Positions 25,065 through 33,419 of a stretch of DNA of 64,000 nucleotides are shown here, one piece after another (within the stretch, counting starts at the first letter, position 1; every line of letters begins with the position of its first letter). Location of the stretch: assembly GCA_016717595.1 (NCBI GenBank), contig JADKFE010000017.1, forward strand, positions 62,001 to 126,000. Reading direction: 5' to 3'. The position numbers and the translations under genes were made by a program. Origin of the DNA: Deltaproteobacteria bacterium. GTDB taxonomy: Bacteria; Myxococcota_A; UBA796; CAJQPC01. The notes beneath the pieces are model-generated. The model saw only the letters and a program-made list of their open reading frames with translations, searched no databases and had not been told where the DNA came from.

Positions 25065-26249
25065 TCAGAGCAGCTCTTGGAACCAGATGGTGCGGACCGT
25101 GTAATCGTAGCAGCCGATGTACCGCTTGCCGCCGGACGAGATGGTCTCGTTGTGGAAACCCAAGGCCGCGTCGGCGCCGCCCAAGGTGTCAATGCTCCAG
25201 GCCGAGCCGTCATTCCGCGCCAGCAAGAGGTTGTTCTCGTTGCCGTCGAAGTAGAGGATCGAGGGGAAGCTGCCGTTGAGGAAGATCTCGGAGTCGGCGC
25301 CGCGGAAGTCGCCGGAGTCGATCGTCTCGATGGACCAGTCGGTGCCAGAGCCCCGGGCGAGCTTGAGATCTTGGTTCGCCGAGTCTTGGTAGGCGATCAT
25401 CAGCTCGCTGCCGGTGTGAACCATCGACGGCCACTTGCCGACGTCACCCTCGGAGTCGACCACCACGGTGAGGTAGTTGCCCGCGGTGCCCGAGGCGAGC
25501 TTGAGATCGCCGTTCGCGGCGTCGTAGTAGGCGATGTACTCCACGCCGTCGTGAATGAGCAGGCGGGCGAAGCTGCCGACGTCGGCCTCTTTGGGCTCCT
25601 CTTCAGAGCCATCGGGCGGGATGAAGTCGGTGCCCTCGTCCACCACCTCACCGACGAAGGACGTGTCCTTCCAGTGCGCGACGCGGAGCTGGCCCTTGTA
25701 GCGGTCGTAGTGGGCGACGACGGGGTTGTTCGAGGCGTCGAGGGCGAGGGAGCTGAACAGGCCGGCGTTGGGGGTGACGCCGCCGCCGACGTCAGCGATG
25801 CCTTTGGTGTAGCTGTTCTTGCCGTCGCGACGGGCGTAGAGGAGCGCGCCGTTGATCGCGTCGTAGTAGGTGATCCAGGCCGTGCCCGCGGAGTCGATGG
25901 CCAAGGACGTGTACTTGCCACGATCACCGGAGTCGAGGCCGTTGGCGTCGGCGAAGCCGTCGATGCGCTCCTCGGCCCAGGTCATGTCTTCGCCCTTCAT
26001 CGTGCCGATGCGGAACGACAGACCCCCCTTGGTGCGATCGTAGTAGGCCATCGCCGGGCTGCCGTCGGGCATCGTGCGCATCGACAGGTACTGGCCGATG
26101 TCGTGGGGCTCCTCGGGGATGGGATCAGGGTCCGGCTCGGGCACAACCTCGTCCCGACAGCCCTTACAGGCCTCCAGCCAGAAGCTGCTCACGACGACGA
26201 GGAGAGCGGGGAGGGCTCGGGCCGGGGAGGGGGCGGAGAATCGGCGCAT
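25065..26249 (-). CDS. Lipoprotein with beta-propeller-like repeats
   Basis: A 394-aa lipoprotein: signal with lipobox VSSFWLEAC, an acidic PEPDPDPIPEEPHD spacer, then about six repeats of a motif like 'AYYDxxxGxLxxA' (AMAYYDRTKGGLSF, ITYYDAINGALLYA, VAHYDRYKGQLRVA, IAYYDAANGDLKLA, IAYQDSANQDLKLA, ILYFDGNENNLLLA). The periodicity of about 50-60 residues with strand pairs fits a six- or seven-bladed propeller. Ligand unknown. The frame is open to 26363, but the lipobox and the promoter at 26286-26314 fix the start at 26249. Its 3' end is 36 bp before the ComEC-like gene on the same strand. Confidence 0.7.
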   Translation of the reverse strand: MRRFSAPSPARALPALLVVVSSFWLEACKGCRDEVVPEPDPDPIPEEPHDIGQYLSMRTMPDGSPAMAYYDRTKGGLSFRIGTMKGEDMTWAEERIDGFADANGLDSGDRGKYTSLAIDSAGTAWITYYDAINGALLYARRDGKNSYTKGIADVGGGVTPNAGLFSSLALDASNNPVVAHYDRYKGQLRVAHWKDTSFVGEVVDEGTDFIPPDGSEEEPKEADVGSFARLLIHDGVEYIAYYDAANGDLKLASGTAGNYLTVVVDSEGDVGKWPSMVHTGSELMIAYQDSANQDLKLARGSGTDWSIETIDSGDFRGADSEIFLNGSFPSILYFDGNENNLLLARNDGSAWSIDTLGGADAALGFHNETISSGGKRYIGCYDYTVRTIWFQELL

Positions 26250-26285
26250 GGACCTGGACCTCTGGAGGGGCGGGATCAAGGGCTC

Positions 26286-26314
26286 AGCGTACCTGAGGCC
26301 TGGGGGGGTGTCAA
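26286..26314 (-). promoter_or_regulatory. Sigma70-type promoter for the repeat lipoprotein
   Basis: Minus strand: TTGACA (26314-26309), exactly 17 nt, TACGCT (26291-26286), about 37 nt before the ATG at 26249, with an AGAGG ribosome site. The best canonical promoter in the window. An ATCACC/GGTGAT inverted repeat (26314-26319 and 26325-26330) abuts the -35 and could be an operator or part of the upstream gene's terminator. Confidence 0.65.
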
Positions 26315-26329
26315 TCACCGATATGGTGA

Positions 26330-27712
26330 TCAGCGCACCCGATGCGGGTTGGCGTAGATCCAAACGGCCTCACGCATGTGTGGAGCGGGATCCGCCCCCA
26401 AAAAAGGGCTGAGATGAAGCGGGGTGATGGTGAAGACGACCCGGTACACCCCGGGCTCGGTGAGGGTGTGGGCGCCGCATCCTTGGGCGAAGGGCTGGCC
26501 ATCTTTGAGCACTTGGGCGGAGATCTCCGGCGGCGTGAGGCCCCGGGGGCTGAGCGCGGCGAGGCGGGGGCAGCGCACCCGAAGCTCACCGGTCGGGGCG
26601 TCGGCGCCGATCTCGTAGCGTGCGCCCGCGTCGTCGTAGAGGGCCACGTCGAAGTCCGCCGGGGTGCCGAAGGCCTCAAAGACGATGTAGCCGCGCCCGG
26701 CGCGCTGGGCGGCCTCGACGGCCTGGGCGGTCACGGCCTCACCGGGCGCGGCGTCTTGGGGGCTGAGCAGGAGCCAGTTTGAGAACCAGCGCATCATCCG
26801 GCGGTAGGAGTCGCCGCGCTCGCCGTCGCGCATGATGATCGGCAGGGCGTTCTGGTGGGCGTCGGTGCCCGCGAAGCCGAAGGTGGGCCCCTGGGCCGAG
26901 AGCGTGTCCCAGGCCAAGATCGACGGCGCCTGCTCCTGAACCACCGCCAAGAACAGCAGGTCGGGCTCGGCCACGCCGTCAGGGTTCGTGAAGTCGGCGA
27001 TGTCCGAGAGCCAGGAGAGGCTGTCCAAGCCGAGGGACTCTTCGCGGATGTTGGGATCGACCATGGCGTGCAGGTTGAAGGCCTCTAGGCCCACGAGCCC
27101 GGCGTCTTGAAGGCGCGTGAGCTCGGCGATCTCTTCGCCCTCGGTGTGGGCGAGGGTCAACACCGCGCCCGTGGCGACCATCGCGGCGATCGCCTCATCG
27201 TCACGGCGGTTGTAGAGCGCGTCCCGAGCCGCGGCGTCGCCCTCGACGTGCCTGCGCAGGCCCTGGGGCATGAGCGTGTCTTCGATGCCGGGCAGCACCA
27301 GGACCAAGCGCCCATCGGCGCAGCGGACGTGGTTGCCGACCGCCACACCGTCGAGGAGCTCTGGGCGATCCCCCTCGGCGGCCCAGGTGAGCGTGTCGTA
27401 GTCTTGCGCCGCGGCGTGGGTGGGGTGATCGGTCAGGGAGGCGACATCGAGGCCGACGTCGCAGATCGCCGCGCGCAGATCGGCGAGGCAGGGGGCGTTC
27501 GGGGCCCCGTCAGGCAGGGGATCCCCGTCGCAGGCGTCGTGGCTCCAAGGCGAGTGCAGGTGCAGGATGCTCCGCGCCGCGATGTAGCCGCCGAGATCTT
27601 GCTCGCTCGGGTCAATCCGCGCCAAGGTGCGTGAGAACGGCACGGTCTGGGGCGCGGTGTCTACCGCTTCAGGCGCCTTGGTGCATGCGTGAGCGAGGGC
27701 GAGGAGCAGCAC
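26330..27712 (-). CDS. PHP-domain lipoprotein (putative extracytoplasmic phosphoesterase)
   Basis: A 460-aa lipoprotein (MLLLALAHAC signal, GTG start at 27712). The PHP metal-site motifs are present in order: ILHLHSPWSHDAC (His-x-His), SLTDHPTHAA (Asp-His), VLTLAHTEGEE (His), LVGLEAFN (Glu) and FAGTDAHQNALP (Asp-x-His). A C-terminal ~110-residue beta domain contains PRGLTPPEISAQV and GVYRVVF. PHP enzymes are mostly cytoplasmic phosphatases or polymerase exonucleases, so an exported form is less usual; similar secreted 'PHP domain' proteins occur in myxobacteria. The short signal leaves a small doubt about lipidation. The gene is transcribed away from the tRNA gene 52 bp upstream. Confidence 0.78.
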   Translation of the reverse strand: MLLLALAHACTKAPEAVDTAPQTVPFSRTLARIDPSEQDLGGYIAARSILHLHSPWSHDACDGDPLPDGAPNAPCLADLRAAICDVGLDVASLTDHPTHAAAQDYDTLTWAAEGDRPELLDGVAVGNHVRCADGRLVLVLPGIEDTLMPQGLRRHVEGDAAARDALYNRRDDEAIAAMVATGAVLTLAHTEGEEIAELTRLQDAGLVGLEAFNLHAMVDPNIREESLGLDSLSWLSDIADFTNPDGVAEPDLLFLAVVQEQAPSILAWDTLSAQGPTFGFAGTDAHQNALPIIMRDGERGDSYRRMMRWFSNWLLLSPQDAAPGEAVTAQAVEAAQRAGRGYIVFEAFGTPADFDVALYDDAGARYEIGADAPTGELRVRCPRLAALSPRGLTPPEISAQVLKDGQPFAQGCGAHTLTEPGVYRVVFTITPLHLSPFLGADPAPHMREAVWIYANPHRVR

Positions 27713-27764
27713 GGCGGCACCTTCGATTGACGGGAGAGCGAGACTCTAATACGAGCGGCGGCAT

Positions 27765-27838
27765 GCCCTCGTAGCTCAGTTGGATAGAGCAGCGGATTCC
27801 TAATCCGCAGGTCGCACGTTCAAATCGTGTCGGGGGTA
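27765..27838 (+). tRNA. tRNA-Arg (anticodon CCT)
   Basis: A 74-nt cloverleaf. Acceptor GCCCTCG (27765-27771) pairs with CGGGGGT (27831-27837) including G-U pairs. The D-arm contains AGCTCAGTTGGATAGAGC, the anticodon stem GCGGA/TCCGC encloses loop TTCCTAA with anticodon CCT at 27799-27801, and the T-arm GCACG-TTCAAAT-CGTGT is normal. CCA is not encoded. Confidence 0.96.
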
Positions 27839-27842
27839 CATC

Positions 27843-27866
27843 AAAAATCTTGTTGAAGAACAAGAT
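27843..27866 (-). terminator. Rho-independent terminator of the UDP-glucuronate decarboxylase-like gene
   Basis: Minus strand: ATCTTGTT (27866-27859), loop CTTC, AACAAGAT (27854-27847), followed directly by TTTT (27846-27843). It lies 46 nt after the decarboxylase stop at 27912 and would stop antisense transcription entering the tRNA gene. Confidence 0.8.
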
Positions 27867-27911
27867 CTTAGAGCGGAAGGGTTCGAGTAGGTCTGAGGTG
27901 GTGCCGCCCCC

Positions 27912-28862
<951 letters not shown>

Positions 28863-28976
28863 GGCTGGCTCCTGCGCGTTCAGGGCTGGGTAACCCCGGC
28901 GTGAAGGCCCGGCGAGGCCACGGCCCGCGGTGATCCGCCGCCGCCGAGCGGGGGAGCGGCGAGGCCCAAAGCTCGT

Positions 28977-28982
28977 TAGGGT
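28977..28982 (+). promoter_or_regulatory. Possible -10 (TAGGGT) upstream of alr
   Basis: TAGGGT about 32 nt before the alr ATG at 29015; no clear -35. CGGAG near the ATG serves as the ribosome site. Confidence 0.3.
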
Positions 28983-29014
28983 GGGCCCGTCGCGCGCCCC
29001 GCCAAACGGAGCTT

Positions 29015-30124
29015 ATGCAGCAGCTTCGGCCCACCACCGCCCTCATCCACGCCGATCGCCTGCGCCACAACCTCGGCGTGGTGCGTTCGCGTGTGGGCGC
29101 GGGTGTCGCCGTGTGCGCCTCGGTCAAGGGCGACGCCTACGGCCACGGCGCCGCCCTGACGGCCTTGGCCTTGGAGGCGAGCGGGGTGGAGTGGTTCGGC
29201 GTGGCCTTGGTCGAGGAGGGTGAGCTCCTCCGCGCGGCCGGGGTGAAGGCGCCGATCTTGTGTTTGGAGGGGGTGGCGGTGTTCGGCGCTGAGACCGCCA
29301 TTGAGCGTGGGCTCACGCCGATGCTCTTTGATCTGGACTCCGCCGCCGCGCTGCATGAGGTCGCCCGCCGCCGCGGCGTCACCGTGGCCGTTCACCTCAA
29401 GGTCGACACCGGCATGGGCCGCCTGGGCGTGCCCTATGGGGAGTGGGGCCCGTTCTTAGACCGCGTCGCCGACTTTGACACCTTAGACGTCACCGGCCTC
29501 GCCACCCACTTCGCCGAGGCCGAGAGCGACCCGACCTTCACCCGCGAACAAGCCCGGCGGTTTCGGGTCGCGGTGCAGGCCGCCAAGGCCCGGGCGTTTC
29601 ATCCGAAGATGCTGCATTGCAGCAATTCGGCGGCGACCTTGGGCTACGACGACCTGCGGTTCACCATGGTGCGGCCTGGGCTGGCGCTGTACGGCGTGTC
29701 GCCTGGTCCTGGGCTCGGCGAGGGCCTGCGCCCGGTGATGCAGGTCGTGACGCGGGTGCTCTACGTGAAGAACATCCCGGCGGGCTACGGCGTGTCGTAC
29801 GGGCGGCGCTGGGTGGCGCCGAGGCCGACGCGGCTGGCGACCTTGCCCGTGGGCTACGCGGACGGCTACCCGCGAGCGCTCTCCAACCGCGCAGAAGTGC
29901 TGGTTCATGGCCAGCGCTGCCCGGTTCGTGGAACGGTGTGTATGGACATGGTGATGGTGGACGTCACGGATGTGCAGACGCCGGTTCGCCCAGGAGATGA
30001 GGTGGAGCTCTTCGGCGACGGTGTGCGGGTGGAGGAGCTCGCGGAGATCGCCGGGACGATCCCCTACGAGGTGCTGTGCGGCGTGTCCCAGCGTGTTCCT
30101 CGGCGTGAGGCGGGGGCCCCATGA
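29015..30124 (+). CDS. alr: Alanine racemase
   Basis: A 369-aa PLP enzyme making D-alanine for peptidoglycan. TALIHADRLRHNL opens the barrel; SVKGDAYGHG carries the PLP lysine (about residue 40); VDTGMGRLG, HCSNSAAT and MVRPGLALYG follow; YGVSYGRRW has the catalytic Tyr of the C-terminal domain; RGTVCMDMVMVDV is the conserved Met-Asp motif. All key residues are present and the length is normal. It is the first gene of an operon; its stop overlaps the mlaE ATG (ATGA), linking cell-wall precursor and lipid-transport genes in one transcript. Confidence 0.96.
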   Translation: MQQLRPTTALIHADRLRHNLGVVRSRVGAGVAVCASVKGDAYGHGAALTALALEASGVEWFGVALVEEGELLRAAGVKAPILCLEGVAVFGAETAIERGLTPMLFDLDSAAALHEVARRRGVTVAVHLKVDTGMGRLGVPYGEWGPFLDRVADFDTLDVTGLATHFAEAESDPTFTREQARRFRVAVQAAKARAFHPKMLHCSNSAATLGYDDLRFTMVRPGLALYGVSPGPGLGEGLRPVMQVVTRVLYVKNIPAGYGVSYGRRWVAPRPTRLATLPVGYADGYPRALSNRAEVLVHGQRCPVRGTVCMDMVMVDVTDVQTPVRPGDEVELFGDGVRVEELAEIAGTIPYEVLCGVSQRVPRREAGAP

Positions 30125-30948
30125 GCGCCGGGTCTCTCACCGGGTCTGTCACCGGCTTCTTCTCTGGGCTCGTCGAGGGCGTCGGGGCGGCGGTCATCCG
30201 TGTGGTGGAGCGTTTTGGCGCTTTCGCCGAGATCGCGGGCCGAGGCACCTGGAGCCTGTTCACCCCGCCGTATCGCCCGCGGCTCATCCTTCAGCAGCTT
30301 GAGTTTGTCGGGGTGCAGTCGCTCTCGATCGTGCTCATCTCGGGCTTTTTCACCGGCGGCGTGTTCGCGCTGCAGGCGGCGTATGGCTTCGGGCTGTTCG
30401 GCGCCGAGACCCTGACCGGCTCGACGGTGACGCTCTCGCTCTCGCGGTCGCTGGGCCCGGTGTTCTGCTCGTTGATGGTGACCGGGCGGGCGGGCTCGGC
30501 CATGGCGGCGGAGATCGGCACGATGAAGGTCACCGAGCAGATCGACGCCTTGGAGGCCATGGCCGTAGACCCGGTGGAGTACCTCGTCTCGCCGCGGGTG
30601 CTCGCCGGCGCGCTGATGGTGCCCGTGCTCTCGGCGATGTACACGGGCATCGGGATGCTCGGCGCCTACATGGTGAGCGTGCCGTACATGGGCATCGACG
30701 GCGGCGCCTTCTTGGACCGCATCGCCTGGTACGCCGACCCTGAAGACCTCCACTGGGGGCTGGTGAAGGCCTCGGTGTATGGCTGGGTGTTGGCGGCGGT
30801 GGGCTGCTGGAAGGGGCTCAGCGTGCGCGGAGGCGCCCAAGGCGTCGGGCAGGCCACCACGCAGGCCGTGGTCGTCTCTTCAGTGGCGATCTTGGTGCTC
30901 GACTACTTCTTCACCGATCTGTTGATGAAGCTCGGGCTGTTGACGTGA
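30121..30948 (+). CDS. mlaE: MlaE-type lipid transport permease
   Basis: A 275-aa MlaE/YrbE permease with about five to six membrane helices. FVGVQSLSIVLISGFFTGGVFALQ, MVTGRAGSAMAAEIGTMKVTEQIDAL (the diagnostic E-x-G-x-M-x-x-x-EQIDAL loop that contacts the ATPase) and VEYLVSPRVLAGALMVPVLS are canonical (each shown in part). It forms the inner-membrane channel of the Mla phospholipid transport system between inner and outer membranes. The N-terminal ~45 residues are a longer amphipathic lead than in E. coli. Coupled to alr and to mlaF (GTGA overlap). Confidence 0.93.
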   Translation: MSAGSLTGSVTGFFSGLVEGVGAAVIRVVERFGAFAEIAGRGTWSLFTPPYRPRLILQQLEFVGVQSLSIVLISGFFTGGVFALQAAYGFGLFGAETLTGSTVTLSLSRSLGPVFCSLMVTGRAGSAMAAEIGTMKVTEQIDALEAMAVDPVEYLVSPRVLAGALMVPVLSAMYTGIGMLGAYMVSVPYMGIDGGAFLDRIAWYADPEDLHWGLVKASVYGWVLAAVGCWKGLSVRGGAQGVGQATTQAVVVSSVAILVLDYFFTDLLMKLGLLT

Positions 30949-31727
30949 GCGAGTCCCCCTTCGACCCGCAGGACGCCGCCGTCGTCTTTGAGGGCGTCTA
31001 CAAGGCGTTCGGGGCGCACAAGGTCTTGCAAGGCCTCGATCTTGTGGTGCCCAAGGGCAAATGTACGGTGATCATCGGGCGCTCGGGCACGGGCAAGAGC
31101 GTGACGCTCAAGCACGCCATGGGGCTCATCCAGCCCGACGCGGGCCGGGTGGTCGTGCTGGGCAAAGAGCTAGGCAAGCTCAAGCGGGATGAGCTCCAGC
31201 GGCTGCGGCTGCGGTTCGGCATGGTGTTTCAGAACGCCGCGCTGTTCGACTCGTTGAGCGTGTACGAGAACGTGGCGTTCCCGTTGCGGGAGCACGAGAA
31301 GCTCAGCGAGGCCGAGACGCTCAGCCGCGTCGAGGCCGTGCTCGCCCAGGTGGGGCTGAGCTTCGCGATTCAGAAGATGCCGTCGGAGCTCTCCGGCGGG
31401 ATGCGTAAACGTGTGGGCCTCGCCCGAGCGATCATCCACACCCCCGACATCTTGCTCTACGACGAGCCGACGACGGGTCTAGACCCCATCCTCACCGCCC
31501 AGATCGACCAGCTCATCGCCGAGACCCAACAGAACCACCCCGGGATGTCCAGCGTCGTCGTGTCCCACGACATGAAGGGCGCGTTCTTGGTGGCGGACTA
31601 CATCTACATGCTCCACCAAGGCAAGGTCGTGGCTCAGGGTGAGCCCGAGCACTTCAAGACCACGGACGATCCGCTCGTGCGGCAGTTCGTAGAGGGTCGT
31701 CTAGACGGCCCGATCGGTGTGGAGTGA
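30945..31727 (+). CDS. mlaF: MlaF-type ABC ATPase for lipid transport
   Basis: A 260-aa ATPase: Walker A GRSGTGKSV, Q-loop FGMVFQNAALFDSL, signature ELSGGMRKRVGLARAI, Walker B ILLYDEPTTGLD and a switch His in VVVSHD. The GGMRKR signature and FDSL are typical of the Mla/Mce ATPases. It powers lipid movement through MlaE. Starts with GTG overlapping the mlaE stop. No mlaB or mlaC is next to it; a STAS partner may be elsewhere. Confidence 0.94.
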   Translation: MSESPFDPQDAAVVFEGVYKAFGAHKVLQGLDLVVPKGKCTVIIGRSGTGKSVTLKHAMGLIQPDAGRVVVLGKELGKLKRDELQRLRLRFGMVFQNAALFDSLSVYENVAFPLREHEKLSEAETLSRVEAVLAQVGLSFAIQKMPSELSGGMRKRVGLARAIIHTPDILLYDEPTTGLDPILTAQIDQLIAETQQNHPGMSSVVVSHDMKGAFLVADYIYMLHQGKVVAQGEPEHFKTTDDPLVRQFVEGRLDGPIGVE

Positions 31728-31759
31728 CCCTCTCTTCTGCGGCCCTGGCCGCGTCGCCG

Positions 31760-31765
31760 TAGGAT
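31760..31765 (+). promoter_or_regulatory. Possible -10 (TAGGAT) seven bases before the mlaD GTG
   Basis: TAGGAT ends 7 nt before the GTG at 31773 in the 45-bp mlaF-mlaD gap. It could give an internal leaderless mlaD transcript. No -35. Confidence 0.35.
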
Positions 31766-31772
31766 TCGCGCC

Positions 31773-33232
31773 GTGAGCAACTTCTCTCGTGAATTCAAGG
31801 TCGGTGTCATCACCCTCATCGCGCTCGGCGTCGTCGTCGGCTTCACCCTGTTCACGGATGACCGCACCGGGGTCACCAGCGCCGACCGGTACTCGCTGTA
31901 CGCGGATTTTCCATCGGCGACGGGCGTTTATGCCGGAACCCAGGTGCGTATCGCCGGGGTGACCGTCGGCTCGGTGCGCGAGATCAGCCTCGTCGATGGC
32001 AAAGCGCGGATGCGGCTGGAGATGTCTGGGGACGTCGAGCTCAGCCGGGAGAGCTTCGGCGTGATGGCGTCGAACGGCATCTTGGGAGACAAGGTCATCA
32101 ACCTCACGCCGGGCCCGCCGGGCGAGCTGCTCGTCGACCAAGACATCCTGCCGATCAAGGTGACGGGCCCCGACTTGGAGATGCTCTCCAACCGCGCCGA
32201 CCAGATCAGCGCCGATGTGGAGGTCATCACCGCCAAGTTCCGCCTGCTCATGGAGGGCGAGACCCCGGCGCGTATCGAGGCGACGATCAAGAGCCTGGAC
32301 GAGACCGTGAACCGGGTGAACGGCCTCACCGCCGCCCAGTCGACGAGATCAGCGCCGTGGTCAAGAACCTGGAGGAGGCCAGCGCCCTGCTCAAGCTTCA
32401 GATCGAGCGCACCGGCGGCCAGGTCGACACCGAGATGGCGAGCGTCGGCGCCGCCATGGACAAGCTCGACGCCACCTTGGTGGAGGTCGAAGAGATCGCC
32501 GCGAAGGTGAACCGAGGGGAGGGCACCTTAGGCGCCTTGGTGAACGATGACGGCGCGGTGCGTGAGCTGGAGTCGGCCTTGGAGGAGGTGACGAACACCG
32601 TCACCGAGGTCAACAACCTCGTGCGTTCGGTCACCGAGCTGCAGACCGAGGTGTATTACGACGGCGCGGTGTACTTCGGCACCGACCCCAACGCCCCGGG
32701 CTTCACCGAGAACCCCGTCGCTGGCGGGATGCGCAACGCCTTGGGCGCGCGCCTGATGCCCCGGGAAGACTACTGGTACAACGTCGAGGTCGTCAGCCAC
32801 CCCATCGGCACCATCGACCCCACGACGACGATCAACCCCGAGTACGGCAGCTCTTGGAGCCAGTACACCATCACATCGGGCTATCGTTTCTCATTCCAGC
32901 TCGCGCGCCGCTACGGGCCGATGGTGCTCCGCTTCGGCGTGAAAGACAGCGCCGGAGGTGTCGGCCTCGACGGGATGCTCCTACGCGATCGAGTCAAGCT
33001 CTCCGTGGATCTCTATGACTTCATGGTCGGCTCGTATCCGGTGTTCAACGGCACGCCGGTGTTGAACCTGGGCGCGCGGGTAGAGCCCATGAAGCACCTC
33101 TACCTGCAGGCCGGGGCCCACAACGTGCTCCTGGGCGCCCAATATGGGTACTTCACGGGGTATGTCGGCGGCGGCTTCACGTTCACCGACGACGATCTGC
33201 GCTGGATCCTCGCGCTGTTGCCGACGCCGTAG
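31773..33232 (+). CDS. mlaD: MlaD/MCE-domain lipid-binding protein with extra C-terminal domain (frameshifted near 32339)
   Basis: Periplasmic MCE protein anchored by an N-terminal helix (FKVGVITLIALGVVVGFTLF). The MCE domain (about residues 35-130) has YADFPSATGVYAGTQVRIAG and GILGDKVINLTPG. A long helical region follows, then from about residue 290 a beta-rich domain with WYNVEVVSHPIG, YRFSFQLARRYG, LRFGVKDSAGGVGLDG and a strand-loop pattern ending WILALLPTP, like a small outer-membrane barrel. The frames join as LTAAQ then DEISAVVKNLEEA; one base missing at about 32339 (for example CAGCTCGAC) would restore a ~486-aa protein. It presumably hands lipid between MlaE and the outer membrane. 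Confidence 0.82.
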
Positions 33233-33256
33233 ATCGCCCCGCGCCCGCCGCGATCT
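33231..33256 (+). terminator. Weak hairpin after mlaD
   Basis: A 7-bp inverted repeat AGATCGC (33231-33237) / GCGATCT (33250-33256) with a 12-nt loop overlaps the mlaD stop. There is no T-run, so termination is uncertain. Confidence 0.3.
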
Positions 33257-33275
33257 CAGCGGGAACGCCAAAGAG

Positions 33276-33304
33276 TTGACAGGCCGTCGCACCCCCGGTT
33301 GATC
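33276..33304 (+). promoter_or_regulatory. Candidate promoter region for the giant TPR gene
   Basis: A perfect TTGACA at 33276-33281 has only TTGATC at the 17-nt -10 position. A second -10-like TAGCAT lies at 33360-33365, about 54 nt before the ATG at 33420. Either or both may drive the gene. Confidence 0.35.
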
Positions 33305-33419
33305 CGGGCTTGTCCAAGTGGTAGGACGATGGTGCCGCGCGCTCAGCCTCGCGCGGGTGTAGCATCTGCGCGTTCATGCCCACCTGCGGCGCCTCACCGC
33401 GCCCACCGGAGCAGGCTTC

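Noticed and set aside
24417..26357. Plus-strand open frame of 646 codons
   Set aside because: Shadow of the ComEC-like and repeat-lipoprotein genes; low-complexity Gly/Val/Arg/His sequence without motifs.
27765..27838. Integrated element at the tRNA gene
   Set aside because: No integrase, no repeat of the tRNA 3' end and no composition change in the neighbouring genes.
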